DNA of 64,000 nt from Thalassobacillus pellis (GCF_016908295.1 NZ_JAFBDO010000001.1:310001-374000), one strand, 5' to 3'; shown: positions 34,664 to 44,175, counted from the first letter of the stretch. Translations and numbers: made by a program. The notes: generated by a model from the sequence alone, not told the origin.

Positions 34664-35913
34664 TATTTCAACCGCTGCTTGGATTCTGCTGCTGCATCTT
34701 CCATTGCTTGTTTTGCATCCTTCTGCCCGAGTAGAACAAGGTTTACTTGTTCGTATAAAGGTTTGGACACCTGTCCCCAATTTGGAACTTTTGGAGGGAA
34801 TTGTACATAGTCAAACTGCTTCGCTACGTTTGGCTGATGTTTCAGTTCCTTAAATTCTTCACTTTCATAGACGGCTTTTGATGCTGGTGCCTGTCCTGCT
34901 TCCGCCCATGCCATGCTGTGTTCGCTGACATAGTTCAAAAATTCCTTGATCCCTTTAATTTTTTCTTCACTTTCCAATGATGCTGGCATTGCAAAGTTGT
35001 GGGAGTTCGCATAAACCGCCTGCTTCTCTGTACCCAGCTGCGGAATCGGCGCGCTTCCAAAGTCAATATTAGATTCTTTGAACTGGTTGATCATCCACGG
35101 CCCATTCAGGATCATGCCTGCTTTCTGCTGCAAGAACAATGGTGTCGGGCTGTCTTGAACATCACTAGGTGCTACTTCATATTTTTCAATCAAATCACGC
35201 TGAAACTTAAGAGCTTCAATAACCGGCTCGGAATTATAGTTTACTTCATTAGAATCTGTCATGAGCTGGCCGCCATTTTGATAAACAATGGTCGGGAAAA
35301 TAAAATCCTGCAGTCCACCAGTCGGAACCACAAAGCCATATTGACCCTTTTCCTTGTTAGTCAATGCTTTTGCATATTTCAGGAATTCTTCCCGATTAGT
35401 CGGTGGCTGTTCCGGATCAAGTCCGGCTTCTTTAAACAACTTTTTATTCCAATACATGATCAATGGATGTACATCCAAAGGAATTCCGTACAGCTTATCG
35501 TTATATTTGGCGCCCTCCCAGGCGTTCTTGTTATAATTGTCAGGATTGACAAGATCACCTGTAATTCCGTCTAGTTCTTTTAAGATATCTTTATCGGCAT
35601 AAGTAGGTAAATGATCTGCATGGACGATAAATAAATCCGGAACGTTTTTCTGGTCATTTAAAGCAAGGTCCAATGTTGTGTAATAGTCCTCGTTAGGCTT
35701 AATCTGGAAATTCACTGTGTATTCGTCTTGAGATTCATTGAATTTATCAACGATTTTTTTCATATTAGGACCATCCGGGCCAGAAAACGGTGCCCAAAAG
35801 GAAATTTCTTTTTCTCCTCCTGCACTTTCCCCGCCTTCATCTCCTCCGGACGAACATCCAGCCATGATACCTAATAACATGAGTGTAAAAATAAGTCCTT
35901 TTAGAATTTTCAT
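34663..35913 (-). CDS. Sugar ABC transporter solute-binding lipoprotein 2 (no adjacent permease)
   Basis: A 416-residue lipoprotein with lipobox MAGC-SSGG and the start of the mature part ISFWAPFSGPDGPNMKKIV. It is a close paralogue of the protein at 29634-30887. No permease or ATPase gene accompanies it, so it may share the permeases at 27810-29542. The ATG at 35911-35913 follows an AGGGAGAG site; an upstream in-frame ATG at 35979 would cover the palindromic operator and lacks a ribosome binding site. It is 81 bases after an iclR-type gene. Confidence 0.88.
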   Translation of the reverse strand: MKILKGLIFTLMLLGIMAGCSSGGDEGGESAGGEKEISFWAPFSGPDGPNMKKIVDKFNESQDEYTVNFQIKPNEDYYTTLDLALNDQKNVPDLFIVHADHLPTYADKDILKELDGITGDLVNPDNYNKNAWEGAKYNDKLYGIPLDVHPLIMYWNKKLFKEAGLDPEQPPTNREEFLKYAKALTNKEKGQYGFVVPTGGLQDFIFPTIVYQNGGQLMTDSNEVNYNSEPVIEALKFQRDLIEKYEVAPSDVQDSPTPLFLQQKAGMILNGPWMINQFKESNIDFGSAPIPQLGTEKQAVYANSHNFAMPASLESEEKIKGIKEFLNYVSEHSMAWAEAGQAPASKAVYESEEFKELKHQPNVAKQFDYVQFPPKVPNWGQVSKPLYEQVNLVLLGQKDAKQAMEDAAAESKQRLK

Positions 35914-35949
35914 GTTCTTCTCTCCCTCTGATAAATTTTTATAGTTTAT

Positions 35950-35974
35950 GTTCCTTATAAAGGAACGTTGTTCC
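35950..35974. promoter_or_regulatory. Candidate IclR operator upstream of solute-binding protein 2
   Basis: GTTCCTT-ATA-AAGGAAC is a perfect palindrome (35950-35966), and its right half also pairs with GTTCC at 35970-35974 (GGAAC-gtt-GTTCC). Overlapping half-sites just upstream of the start suggest binding by the adjacent IclR protein. Confidence 0.55.
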
Positions 35975-35994
35975 ATCATTAGTATTAAAAAATA

Positions 35995-36744
35995 TTATAA
36001 TTTCCCCAATAACTTCGATATATCTCTAGCTGCATGCTTTACTACAGGGATATACTCGTTGACTGCTTCATCTGTCATCTGACCGGCAGTACCAGTAATA
36101 CTTATGGCATACACGGGCTTCTCTTGATGATCCCATATAGGAACGGCGATGCACCTGACCCCCGGCTCATGCTCTTCATTATCCAAAGCGTATCCTCGGC
36201 TTCTGATCTGGCGAAACTCCTCTGTCAGGTTGTCTGCATCGGTAAACGTATTTTCCGTAAACATGGTCAGAGGTTTTTTTTGAAAATAAGTCCTGCGTTC
36301 TTCTTCACCAAAATAAGCAGCCAGTGCTTTACCTACACCTGTACAATGGAGAGGTGCCCTTCTTCCCAGCTGAGAATAGATCCGGATAGTCGCAGGTTTT
36401 TCTACCTTGTCAATATATAACACTTCAAAGGCATCCAAAGCCACAAGATGGGTTATTTTTCCAGTTTCTTCAGTAAGATATTCTAAAATGGGACGTGCTT
36501 CTTCCACTACATTCAAATTATCTACCACGGAATGATGCATTTCTATAAATTTAAGCCCCAGACGGTAGACGCTAGTTTCTTCCACCTGTTTGACATAACC
36601 ATGCTTTTCCATAGTAGCAAGCAGCCTATGGACAGTGCTTTTCGCCACATCCAGCCGGTTAGCGATTTCTGTAACACCAAGTCCCTTTGGATGTTCTTTC
36701 AAAAAATTTAAAATTGTTAATGCACGATCTACCGATTGAATCAT
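35995..36744 (-). CDS. IclR family transcriptional regulator
   Basis: A 249-residue regulator with an N-terminal winged helix (GLGVTEIANRLDVAKSTVHR) and a C-terminal effector-binding GAF-like domain (about 75-245, with LHCTGVGKALAAYF and PGVRCIAVPIWD). I use the ATG at 36742-36744, six bases after AAGGTGG; another ATG two codons upstream lies too close to that site. It is next to and upstream of an orphan sugar-binding lipoprotein gene, which is its likely target. Effector unknown. Confidence 0.9.
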   Translation of the reverse strand: MIQSVDRALTILNFLKEHPKGLGVTEIANRLDVAKSTVHRLLATMEKHGYVKQVEETSVYRLGLKFIEMHHSVVDNLNVVEEARPILEYLTEETGKITHLVALDAFEVLYIDKVEKPATIRIYSQLGRRAPLHCTGVGKALAAYFGEEERRTYFQKKPLTMFTENTFTDADNLTEEFRQIRSRGYALDNEEHEPGVRCIAVPIWDHQEKPVYAISITGTAGQMTDEAVNEYIPVVKHAARDISKLLGKL

Positions 36745-36768
36745 GGCCATCCACCTTCGTTCCGCATT

Positions 36769-36784
36769 GTGAAACCGCTTTCCT
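36769..36784. promoter_or_regulatory. Catabolite-responsive element upstream of iclR gene
   Basis: TGAAACCGCTTTCC resembles the cre consensus and lies about 25 bases upstream of the iclR-type start. A GTTCC half-site (36759-36763) is adjacent. Confidence 0.6.
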
Positions 36785-36905
36785 TATTGTGTAATAAGAT
36801 TATCCGAATATAGAAAGCTTGTCAAGTCCACTTTTGAATTTTCTGAATAATAGTGTGAGGCGCAGAAGCCCCCTCGTGCCTGTCCCGAAAGCATATGCAA
36901 AGAAA

Positions 36906-36936
36906 AAAAGCTGCCGAGATATTCTCGACAGCCTGA
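36906..36936 (-). terminator. Terminator after ppaC
   Basis: GCTG.CGAGA and TCTCG.CAGC form a stem; on the minus strand a run of seven T residues follows. Confidence 0.82.
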
Positions 36937-36972
36937 AGCGATTCACCCTGAAGGGAGTCGCCTGAAAATTAC

Positions 36973-37902
36973 TTATGAAGACAATGCCTCTGTCAATGGT
37001 GGCACAATCTGTTTTTTACGGGAAACGACACCTTCAAGAATAGCTTTGTTTTCGGATAAAGTCACATCGAATGCTTTTTCTACCGCCCCTGACTTGTTAC
37101 CAAGTACAAGTACCGTTGAATCGTTGGATAAAATGTCTGTTACAACAAAAACAAACAAATCGAGGCCGTTTTCATCAATGGATTTCTGCATTTCAGACTC
37201 TAGTTCAGGTTGGTTGGCCAGTATTTCATCGGTATCAACCGTGTTGACCTGCGCAACCTCCACATTAGCCCCACTCATATCAAAATTCTTAGCATCAAGT
37301 GTAATCAATTCCGCCATAGATTTATCACTGAGGTCAGCACCTGCCTTCAGCATGTCCAATCCGTAGGCTTCAGCATCCACTCCAGCTATGTCAGCAAGTT
37401 CCTTCGCTGCTGCCACATCCTCGTCAGTACAAGTAGGAGACTTGAACAAGAGAGAATCGGAAATTATTGCAGAAACCATTAAACCGGCTATCTGTTTAGT
37501 TATTTCTACATCATTTTCTTTGTAAAGCTTTTTCAGAATTGTTGCTGTGCAGCCTACCGGTTCACCACGGTAATAAACTGGATCCTTCGTTTCAAAATTG
37601 GAAATCCGATGATGGTCAATAACCTCGCTTACGCGGACCTTTTCAATGTCATCGACACTTTGTTGACGTTCATTGTGGTCAACCAGGATGACCTCCTCCA
37701 CTTCATCAGCAGCTGTTTCAATCATACGAGGCGCATCGACTCCGAATTTATCAAGGGCAAATTGCGTCTCGCCATTTACCTCTCCAAGACGGACAGCCTC
37801 CACGTCTTCCCCAAGCTTCGATTTCAAGTCTGCATAGACGAGTGCAGAAGTAATTGTGTCTGTATCAGGATTTTTGTGACCGAAAATAAGCTTTTTACCC
37901 AT
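36973..37902 (-). CDS. ppaC: Manganese-dependent inorganic pyrophosphatase
   Basis: A 309-residue family II pyrophosphatase (DHH family). Metal-binding motifs are GHKNPDTD at the N-terminus, LVDHNE near residue 75 and VIDHHR near 97, with the C-terminal DHHA2 domain ([10 protein letters not shown]). It hydrolyses pyrophosphate to drive biosynthesis. It is a single gene with its own ribosome site (AAAGGAG) and terminator. Confidence 0.95.
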   Translation of the reverse strand: MGKKLIFGHKNPDTDTITSALVYADLKSKLGEDVEAVRLGEVNGETQFALDKFGVDAPRMIETAADEVEEVILVDHNERQQSVDDIEKVRVSEVIDHHRISNFETKDPVYYRGEPVGCTATILKKLYKENDVEITKQIAGLMVSAIISDSLLFKSPTCTDEDVAAAKELADIAGVDAEAYGLDMLKAGADLSDKSMAELITLDAKNFDMSGANVEVAQVNTVDTDEILANQPELESEMQKSIDENGLDLFVFVVTDILSNDSTVLVLGNKSGAVEKAFDVTLSENKAILEGVVSRKKQIVPPLTEALSS

Positions 37903-38116
37903 GTAAAAACTCCTTTGTTAAATATATGTACGGGGTTATTATATCACCTGTGAGGCAAGGCACGCCAATAATTGGTGTGCTTGTACCGTTTCCGAAGTAA
38001 ACCGCCATAAATGAAGATTTCAGATACTCTCATTCTTAGAAAACACGTGATTTTTTACATTTTTTGTGTAAAACTCACTGCGAACAGATCCTCAAGAATC
38101 CTGATTTCCTGACAGC

Positions 38117-38983
38117 TTATTTTTTCGCAAGGGCTAGAGCACCTTTTATTCCTGCTTCGTTGGTAAGTCCTGGCGGGACGATATATTCATTGATATGGTC
38201 AGCATCAAGCTTCGGAGAGCTGACGTATCCCCCCAGCATATCCATAACATTCTTCCGGATCAGCCCGAATAAATGCTCTTGCTGCATGACGCCGCCGCCC
38301 ATGACAATGCGCTCTGGTGACAGAATATAAATATAACTGACAAGCGCCTGGGCAAGATAATGAGCCTCCATTTCCCAGACAGCTGGATCACCACTTAGGT
38401 CCTTTCCGGCTTTTCCCCACCTTTTTTCGATGGCAGGTCCAGAGGCCATGCCTTCCAGACAGTCACCGTGATAGGGGCAAATACCTGTAAACTCATCGTT
38501 TTCATGTCGCTTTACGACAATATGGCCCATTTCCGGATGGGACAATCCTTTTAACGTGGTTCCATTGACGACGGCTCCTGCTCCGACGCCAGTTCCGACA
38601 GTAATATACAAGCAGCTGTCTGCATCTTTCGCATTTCCCCATTGAGATTCAGACAGGGCAGCCACATTGACATCGGTATCAACTACCACTGGAACACCAA
38701 GATTTTTCCTAATCTCCCCAGCGAGAGGAAAGTCAACCCAATCAATTTTTGGTGTCTTCTGGATGGTGCCATATGAGTCACCATTTTCATCCAAATCAAT
38801 CGGTCCAAAACTTCCTATGCCCATGCGTTCAACACCCTTGCCGGCAAAAAAATCATAAACTTTTGGCATGGTAATTTGTGGACTTTCTGTAGGAATCGTT
38901 GTTTTCTCAAATACTTCCCCATACTCATTGCCGACGGCACACACAAATTTCGTGCCGCCAGCTTCAATTGCTCCCAGCTTCAT
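38117..38983 (-). CDS. scrK: ROK-family fructokinase
   Basis: A 288-residue sugar kinase of the ROK family. It starts MKLGAIEAGGTKFVCAV, has the catalytic VVDTDVNVAAL and GTGVGAG loops and the zinc-binding H...CPYHGDCLEG motif of fructokinases. I use the ATG at 38981-38983 because it matches the family start and is five bases after AAGGATG. It phosphorylates the fructose released by ScrB. It is 67 bases after scrB. Confidence 0.88.
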   Translation of the reverse strand: MKLGAIEAGGTKFVCAVGNEYGEVFEKTTIPTESPQITMPKVYDFFAGKGVERMGIGSFGPIDLDENGDSYGTIQKTPKIDWVDFPLAGEIRKNLGVPVVVDTDVNVAALSESQWGNAKDADSCLYITVGTGVGAGAVVNGTTLKGLSHPEMGHIVVKRHENDEFTGICPYHGDCLEGMASGPAIEKRWGKAGKDLSGDPAVWEMEAHYLAQALVSYIYILSPERIVMGGGVMQQEHLFGLIRKNVMDMLGGYVSSPKLDADHINEYIVPPGLTNEAGIKGALALAKK

Positions 38984-39050
38984 TCGGTTCATCCTTCCCT
39001 GTAAAAATCTTCTCCTATGAATCTACTTTACTGGATAGGTTTTGAAAACT

Positions 39051-40481
39051 CTAGTGAATGCACCCATTTTTTAATGTCCATGCTTCCACCTTGGCACTCC
39101 CTTGCAGGGAAATCTTTAAGTCACGGGAGGCAGGATCAGCAAACATCCGCATGGTGAATACTTCCTGTCCATTATTCACAAACATTTCCAAAGATGAATG
39201 GTCAAGGAAAATTCGTAAATGGCTGAGTCCTTCAGTGAGATAGCAGCTTCTTGTCTCGATTTTTCCATCAACGACGCTCGGCCTGGAAACGGTCATCAAC
39301 CCTTTTTCCTGATCGAATGTTATCTCTACTTCATCGAGCAGATTAAGGTCAAGCTTCTTCATATGACCCGTCAGCTGAACCTCTGATCTGCGCTCAATGT
39401 CACCTCTCCAATTATCTGCAATTGTGTGTTCATACGTTTTTTCAACTCTTAAATCCTTCAACTCCTCCACAGGCCATTGATAGATTCTATCATCAATAAG
39501 CTGCAGTTCCCGAGGAAGAGTCAAATTGTGAACCCATTTATAAGGGATCGTCGGCTGATTTTCTTCATTCTGGCCTGGGACTCCCATCCAGCCGATCATA
39601 ATTCTTCTTCCTTTGTCATCCTCGGTGGTTTGCGGGGCGTAGAAATCAAATCCGCGGTCTAATTCTGTGAAACTTCCATGGGAATAAGATGCAGTATCGT
39701 AATTTAACCTTCCTGTGAAATAACCAGTTTGATAGGAATTATTATAATGGATACCATTTGCTTCTAACCCCTGTGGAGAAAAAAGAAGAATATCTTTTCC
39801 ATTCAATGAAAATAAATCCGGACATTCCCACATGTACCCCAGTTTGCCGAACGCCTCATCCTCATTGGAATGGAGCTTCCCTTTCAACATCCACGATTTC
39901 AAATCCTCAGAAGTATATAATACTGCAGCCCCGAGCTTTTCCTCTGTCTGTGCACCAATTACCATGTACCACTTTTCTCCATGCTTCCACACTTTTGGGT
40001 CGCGAAAATGGGCTGTATACCCTTTTGGCAAATGAATCTGTACCCCTTTTTTAGTAAAATGTATGCCATCATTGGACTCAGCAAGACATTGGTATGTCGC
40101 TCTTTCACCATGTTCATTTTTTACATTTCCAGTATAGAAAATTTTCATTTTACTCTCATGAGAAATGGCACTTCCCGAATAACAGCCGTTTTCATCAAAC
40201 CAGTCACTGGGTGTAAGTGCGATCGGTTCCAGATGCCAGTCCACGAGGTTTTCAGACGTGAAATGCCCCCAGAACTTGGCGCCATGACCGGTATGGAAAG
40301 GCATCCACTGGAAAAACATATGATAGATGCCCTTCCACTGAATCCAGCCGTTCGGATCATTCAATAATCCGACTGGAGGCATTAAATGGTAGCCTTGCCG
40401 GTAAGGATCCTTTTCAACGATTTCTTTATTATCTTCGATCGCCTGGTATGCTTGTTGGCGTAATCGCTCATCTTGCGTCAT
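39051..40481 (-). CDS. scrB: Sucrose-6-phosphate hydrolase (GH32)
   Basis: A 476-residue GH32 enzyme. The nucleophile is the Asp of NDPNGW near residue 42, the transition-state Asp is in FRDPKVW and the acid/base Glu is in WECPDLF. A C-terminal beta-sandwich follows from about residue 330. It splits sucrose-6-phosphate imported by ScrA. No signal peptide. The ATG follows GGGGAG. The stretch upstream contains a dispersed repeat and the scrA stem-loop. Confidence 0.93.
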   Translation of the reverse strand: MTQDERLRQQAYQAIEDNKEIVEKDPYRQGYHLMPPVGLLNDPNGWIQWKGIYHMFFQWMPFHTGHGAKFWGHFTSENLVDWHLEPIALTPSDWFDENGCYSGSAISHESKMKIFYTGNVKNEHGERATYQCLAESNDGIHFTKKGVQIHLPKGYTAHFRDPKVWKHGEKWYMVIGAQTEEKLGAAVLYTSEDLKSWMLKGKLHSNEDEAFGKLGYMWECPDLFSLNGKDILLFSPQGLEANGIHYNNSYQTGYFTGRLNYDTASYSHGSFTELDRGFDFYAPQTTEDDKGRRIMIGWMGVPGQNEENQPTIPYKWVHNLTLPRELQLIDDRIYQWPVEELKDLRVEKTYEHTIADNWRGDIERRSEVQLTGHMKKLDLNLLDEVEITFDQEKGLMTVSRPSVVDGKIETRSCYLTEGLSHLRIFLDHSSLEMFVNNGQEVFTMRMFADPASRDLKISLQGSAKVEAWTLKNGCIH

Positions 40482-40505
40482 AACCGTACTCCCCTAACAA
40501 TTCTA

Positions 40506-40595
40506 TTATCAGAAAAACTTGGCTTGCCGCCAAGTCCTTTTGGCTAAAGCCTTTGTTTTACATATACTATAATTCTTCAACTAAATTAAACTTTC
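40506..40595. repeat. Dispersed repeat (ACTTGG hairpin type), copy 1
   Basis: Starts TTATCAGAAAAACTTGGC, contains the hairpin ACTTGG/CCAAGT and continues with CTTTGTTTTAC. It is about 75% identical by eye to 43940-44030. Located between scrA and scrB. Confidence 0.7.
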
Positions 40596-40715
40596 CTATA
40601 GTGCCAGAAAAATCACTCTACTCGTCCTTCCGTGAATATGTCAGCTTTTTATATTTAAAACTTCACTGCTTCGAAGAACTTCTTCGCAAAAATTTTACTA
40701 ATGTGAATAAAGAGA

Positions 40716-40739
40716 AGAGACCTGTTATCTTTCAGGTCT
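40716..40739 (-). terminator. Stem-loop after scrA
   Basis: GAGACCTG and CAGGTCTC form an eight-base stem; on the minus strand a U-rich tract (TTCTCTTT) follows. It may partly separate scrA from scrB-scrK. Confidence 0.65.
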
Positions 40740-40749
40740 CCCTATATGA

Positions 40750-42150
40750 TCATTTATTGTTTTCAAGCATCTTATCATTGAAGCCGAACATGTAAGTCAG
40801 TCCGAATGCTACTCCAATGGCCACTAGGTTGACGATGACATACATAAAGAATTGGCCGTTCAAATATAGCAAGGAACCCGGGATGACCGTGATTGCCATA
40901 CCTGTCGCTTTCAAACCAGTGATGGCTGCCAGAAATCCACCGGCTCCCCCACCGATCAGTGCCATGATGAATGGTTTCCCATAACGGAGGTTGACACCAA
41001 AAATGGCTGGCTCCGTTATGCCAAGGAATGCCGATAAAGCTGATGGGTAGGATAATGCCTTCAAATTCTTCGATCCAGTCTTGATACCTACCGCCAGCGC
41101 GGCTCCCCCTTGTGCTGCAATCGAAGCGGTGATGATCGGGTTATACGGATTATAGCCGAGGCGCTCCAGCAATTGAATTTCAAGGAAATTGAAAATGTGA
41201 TGGACGCCTGTCACGACGATAATCTGGTTAAAGAACCCGATGATCAGTCCGCTTAAGCCTAGTGGCAGTCCCAGGATGAACTGGGTACCTGTGAAAATCC
41301 ACTCTTCTACAGTGTGGAATACTGGCCCGATGACAAACAGGGCTCCTGCAATCATGATCAGTAATACAAGGAAAGGCGTCACAATGAGATCCAAAGCTTC
41401 CGGGACACGCTTGCGCAGCACTTTTTCTAATTTAGCACCGATGATACCAGTGATGAATGCCGGCAATACGGATCCTTGATAACCTACAACAGGGATAAAT
41501 CCAAGGAAATAAATCGGCTCAGCACTACCACTTGCGACTTCCCATGCATTTGGAAGTGACGGAGAAACCAGCATTAAACCGAGAACCATCCCCAGCACGG
41601 GAGTTCCACCGAATACACGGAACGTAGACCAGGCAACTAAAGCTGGCAGAAAGATGAAGGCTGTATCCGTGAGCACCTGGGTAAACAGGATGAAGTTTTC
41701 GGAAATACTGTCAGGTGTCAGACCAAAAAATGCCAATATCTGCTCCTGTGTGACAAGGCCGCGCAGCCCCATAAACAACCCGGTAGCTACAAGCACCGGA
41801 ATAATCGGCACGAATACATCACCGAAAGTACGAATAGCTCTTTGGAAGGTATTTCCCTGTTTCTTTGCCTCTTCCTTCATCTCAGCTTTAGATGAACCTG
41901 AGACACCTTGATTGGTCACTTCTTCATATATTCGGTTTACGGTACCTGTACCGAATATAATCTGGTATTGGCCTGAATTATAAAAGGCACCTTTTACTTT
42001 GTCGATTTCCTCTATAGCGGTTACATCCACCTTGTCTTTGTCGTGAACCATCACCCGTAACCTGGTTGCACAATGGGCAATGGACTGGATATTTTCTTCT
42101 CCTCCAACAGCTGCGATGACTTCCTTTGCTATCTGTGAATTACTGGCCAT
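40750..42150 (-). CDS. scrA: Sucrose-specific PTS enzyme IIBC
   Basis: A 466-residue phosphotransferase protein. The IIB domain (1-90) has the phosphorylated Cys in HCATRLRVM near residue 27, and the IIC domain (105-460) has about ten membrane spans with the GITEPAIFGV motif. A IIA domain is missing, so a glucose-type IIA from elsewhere is needed, as with SacP. It imports sucrose as sucrose-6-phosphate. Three ScrR-type operators lie upstream, and GGAGG precedes the ATG. Confidence 0.92.
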   Translation of the reverse strand: MASNSQIAKEVIAAVGGEENIQSIAHCATRLRVMVHDKDKVDVTAIEEIDKVKGAFYNSGQYQIIFGTGTVNRIYEEVTNQGVSGSSKAEMKEEAKKQGNTFQRAIRTFGDVFVPIIPVLVATGLFMGLRGLVTQEQILAFFGLTPDSISENFILFTQVLTDTAFIFLPALVAWSTFRVFGGTPVLGMVLGLMLVSPSLPNAWEVASGSAEPIYFLGFIPVVGYQGSVLPAFITGIIGAKLEKVLRKRVPEALDLIVTPFLVLLIMIAGALFVIGPVFHTVEEWIFTGTQFILGLPLGLSGLIIGFFNQIIVVTGVHHIFNFLEIQLLERLGYNPYNPIITASIAAQGGAALAVGIKTGSKNLKALSYPSALSAFLGITEPAIFGVNLRYGKPFIMALIGGGAGGFLAAITGLKATGMAITVIPGSLLYLNGQFFMYVIVNLVAIGVAFGLTYMFGFNDKMLENNK

Positions 42151-42182
42151 ATGAATCCTCCTTCATTAGTTTTCGCAACATA

Positions 42183-42200
42183 TGTGTAATCGATTCCACA
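42183..42200. promoter_or_regulatory. ScrR operator O1
   Basis: TGTGTAATCGATTCCACA, a palindrome centred on CG, 33 bases upstream of scrA. The other two sites share the ATCGATT core. Confidence 0.8.
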
Positions 42201-42250
42201 TTGTTTAAATAAAAAATGAAAACCATTACATTTTATTTTAAAAATTTTTA

Positions 42251-42268
42251 TAAGGAATCGATTCCACA
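42251..42268. promoter_or_regulatory. ScrR operator O2
   Basis: TAAGGAATCGATTCCACA; the core GGAATCGATTCC is a perfect 12-base palindrome. Confidence 0.8.
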
Positions 42269-42324
42269 ACACTTTAAAAAAATAATAGAAAGCAGATTAT
42301 TATTTTTTTTAGAGTGATAAGTGG

Positions 42325-42342
42325 CGTGAAATCGATTACACA
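42325..42342. promoter_or_regulatory. ScrR operator O3
   Basis: CGTGAAATCGATTACACA, about 74 bases upstream of O2 and just past the scrR stop. Three spaced sites suggest looping by a LacI-type protein. Confidence 0.75.
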
Positions 42343-42359
42343 ATATTCATTGTCTAGTA

Positions 42360-43349
42360 CTATACACTATCTCTCATTATCAGTCTATAGTTTTGCGTAA
42401 ATTTTTCATTGATGTTCTTATACTTTAATTGATCGAGCAACAACTGGGCAGATTTGCTGCCAGCATCTCTATTGAAATAATCAACGGTCGTCAATGACGG
42501 CGATACATACTGTGACATCACTGAAGCACCAATTCCGGCAACTGCCATATCTCCAGGGATATTGTAGCCCTGCTCTTTAAGGTATTCCATTGTACCTATA
42601 GCCATTCTGTCTGTAACGACGAATATAGCCGATGGAAGATTTCCATGGCTTTCTTTCGTTATTTTTTTCATGCTTTCATATCCGGATTCAATACTGAAAT
42701 TTCCCTCTTGCATCCAAGAAGGATCAACCGATAATCCGTGCTTTTCCATCGTTTCAAGATACCCTTTTCTTCTCATTACACCAACTGCAGGGTCATCTTC
42801 CCCTACTCCGATAAAAGCGATTTTACTGTGACCTTTGTTTACGAGCATATTGGTAACGTCAACCGCAGCATGGTAATCATCATAGACGATTGATGTAATT
42901 CCTGGCAGATCCTGCCCAAGGGAAATGAATGGAAGGTTCACTTCCTTGATTGTAGAAAGGAGCTGATCGTTGATATTCGTAGCGAGCAAAATGATACCGT
43001 CTACATGCCTGCTCTGCAGGAGACGAATATATTCAATTTCTTTCTCTTTTTTTAATTCAGTATCCGTAAGCAGTATTTGAAAACCTTCCCGGGAAACGAC
43101 TTCATTGATTCCGGCAACAACTCGACTTGCTGTTTCCGTACTGATTTTCGGAAGAATCACTCCGATAACTCCAGAACGCTTTGTCCTTAAAGATTTAGCG
43201 GAAACACTCGGAATGTAGCCTGTTTTCTCGACGATATCCAGTATTCGTTTACGTACTTCTTCGCTGACATAACCGCTATTGTTCAAAACCCGGGACACGG
43301 TCGTACGGGACACATTAGCCATTTTCGCGATGTCATTAATCGTAGTCAT
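42360..43349 (-). CDS. scrR: LacI-family sucrose repressor
   Basis: A 329-residue LacI/GalR-type regulator. The N-terminal helix-turn-helix is TINDIAKMANVSRTTVSRVL with the hinge LNNSGYVSEEV, and the C-terminal periplasmic-binding-like domain covers 60-325. I use the ATG at 43347-43349, preceded by GGAGG; an in-frame ATG at 43403 has no ribosome site. It is upstream of scrA on the same strand, with three operator copies in the gap. The operator core (ATCGATT) and context support a sucrose/fructose role. Confidence 0.9.
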   Translation of the reverse strand: MTTINDIAKMANVSRTTVSRVLNNSGYVSEEVRKRILDIVEKTGYIPSVSAKSLRTKRSGVIGVILPKISTETASRVVAGINEVVSREGFQILLTDTELKKEKEIEYIRLLQSRHVDGIILLATNINDQLLSTIKEVNLPFISLGQDLPGITSIVYDDYHAAVDVTNMLVNKGHSKIAFIGVGEDDPAVGVMRRKGYLETMEKHGLSVDPSWMQEGNFSIESGYESMKKITKESHGNLPSAIFVVTDRMAIGTMEYLKEQGYNIPGDMAVAGIGASVMSQYVSPSLTTVDYFNRDAGSKSAQLLLDQLKYKNINEKFTQNYRLIMRDSV

Positions 43350-43447
43350 ACCCGTTCCTCCATCAATGTACAAGTTACCTATGTACATATTATGGGAAAA
43401 CATAGGAAATGTCTATCCTCCAATGCCTTACACTTCGATGGAATTTT

Positions 43448-43780
43448 CTAAAAAGCGATCTGTTCCCCGTCTAGCTCAATATACCTTTCCACAGCTACAG
43501 CTTCATTCAGTGGCCCGCGGCCATCAAAATAGGCATCTTCTTCATATAAATTTTTCAATTGTACTGTCCCCTGGAACATTTCTCCTTCCATGCTTTCCAT
43601 TCTTACAAAAAACAATTCCCGGCTTGCAAAATATTGTTTCAGATCTTCACCGACTTTCACTTCATTCACCATGATAAACCAGTTCCATTCCTGCGATTCA
43701 TGGACAATAAGCAAAGCTCTTTCAAATATTAGCGATTCTTCTTCTGGCATTATGACAGATCGTAAAGGGAACGAAGGCAT
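43448..43780 (-). CDS. Uncharacterised 110-residue protein
   Basis: I do not recognise a family. The protein is acidic, soluble and rich in Glu and aromatic residues, with no signal or membrane segment. AAAGGAGG lies eight bases before the ATG, a good sign of translation. It is about 100 bases upstream of scrR on the same strand, so it may be co-transcribed with it. Confidence 0.6.
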   Translation of the reverse strand: MPSFPLRSVIMPEEESLIFERALLIVHESQEWNWFIMVNEVKVGEDLKQYFASRELFFVRMESMEGEMFQGTVQLKNLYEEDAYFDGRGPLNEAVAVERYIELDGEQIAF

Positions 43781-43939
43781 CCAAATTCCTCCTTTTAAAA
43801 ATTTCTATTCGACAGGAAAATTAGTATTCCTTCCTTAAAAGAAAAATCTGTCGAAAAGATGGCTCACCGGCAGAACATAAAAATTAGGGAAGAAATCTAT
43901 CGGCCGGTGACAAACTCCTTGGAAGTGTTTCAATGATCT

Positions 43940-44030
43940 TTATCAGAAAAACTTGATTTGTCGCCAAGTCCTTATGGGGAAGCCTTAGTTTTACTTACAT
44001 TTTAATCATTTATCGAAGTTAAACTATCTT
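43940..44030. repeat. Dispersed repeat (ACTTGG hairpin type), copy 2
   Basis: Starts TTATCAGAAAAACTTGAT and contains CGCCAAGTCCTTATGG. It is the second copy of the element at 40506-40595. The surrounding 43781-44214 has no gene apart from a promoter for the next one. Confidence 0.7.
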
Positions 44031-44146
44031 GAAGTACAAAATAGGATAGATGTCATATTTATTTTTCAAATAAATCAAGCCGCATTTTTTTGAAAAGTTC
44101 TACATAAATACAAAAATAATCGGTATTAATTGTCGAAATTTTTAAT

Positions 44147-44175
44147 ATGACAAATAAAACACATTCGTTTATGAT
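44147..44175 (+). promoter_or_regulatory. SigA-type promoter of the 137-residue unknown gene
   Basis: ATGACA (44147-44152), a 17-base spacer and TATGAT (44170-44175), each five of six bases from consensus, 39 bases upstream of the start. Confidence 0.6.

Noticed and set aside
34999-35574. 191-codon plus-strand frame opposite solute-binding protein 2
   Set aside because: Antisense shadow of a well-supported lipoprotein gene.
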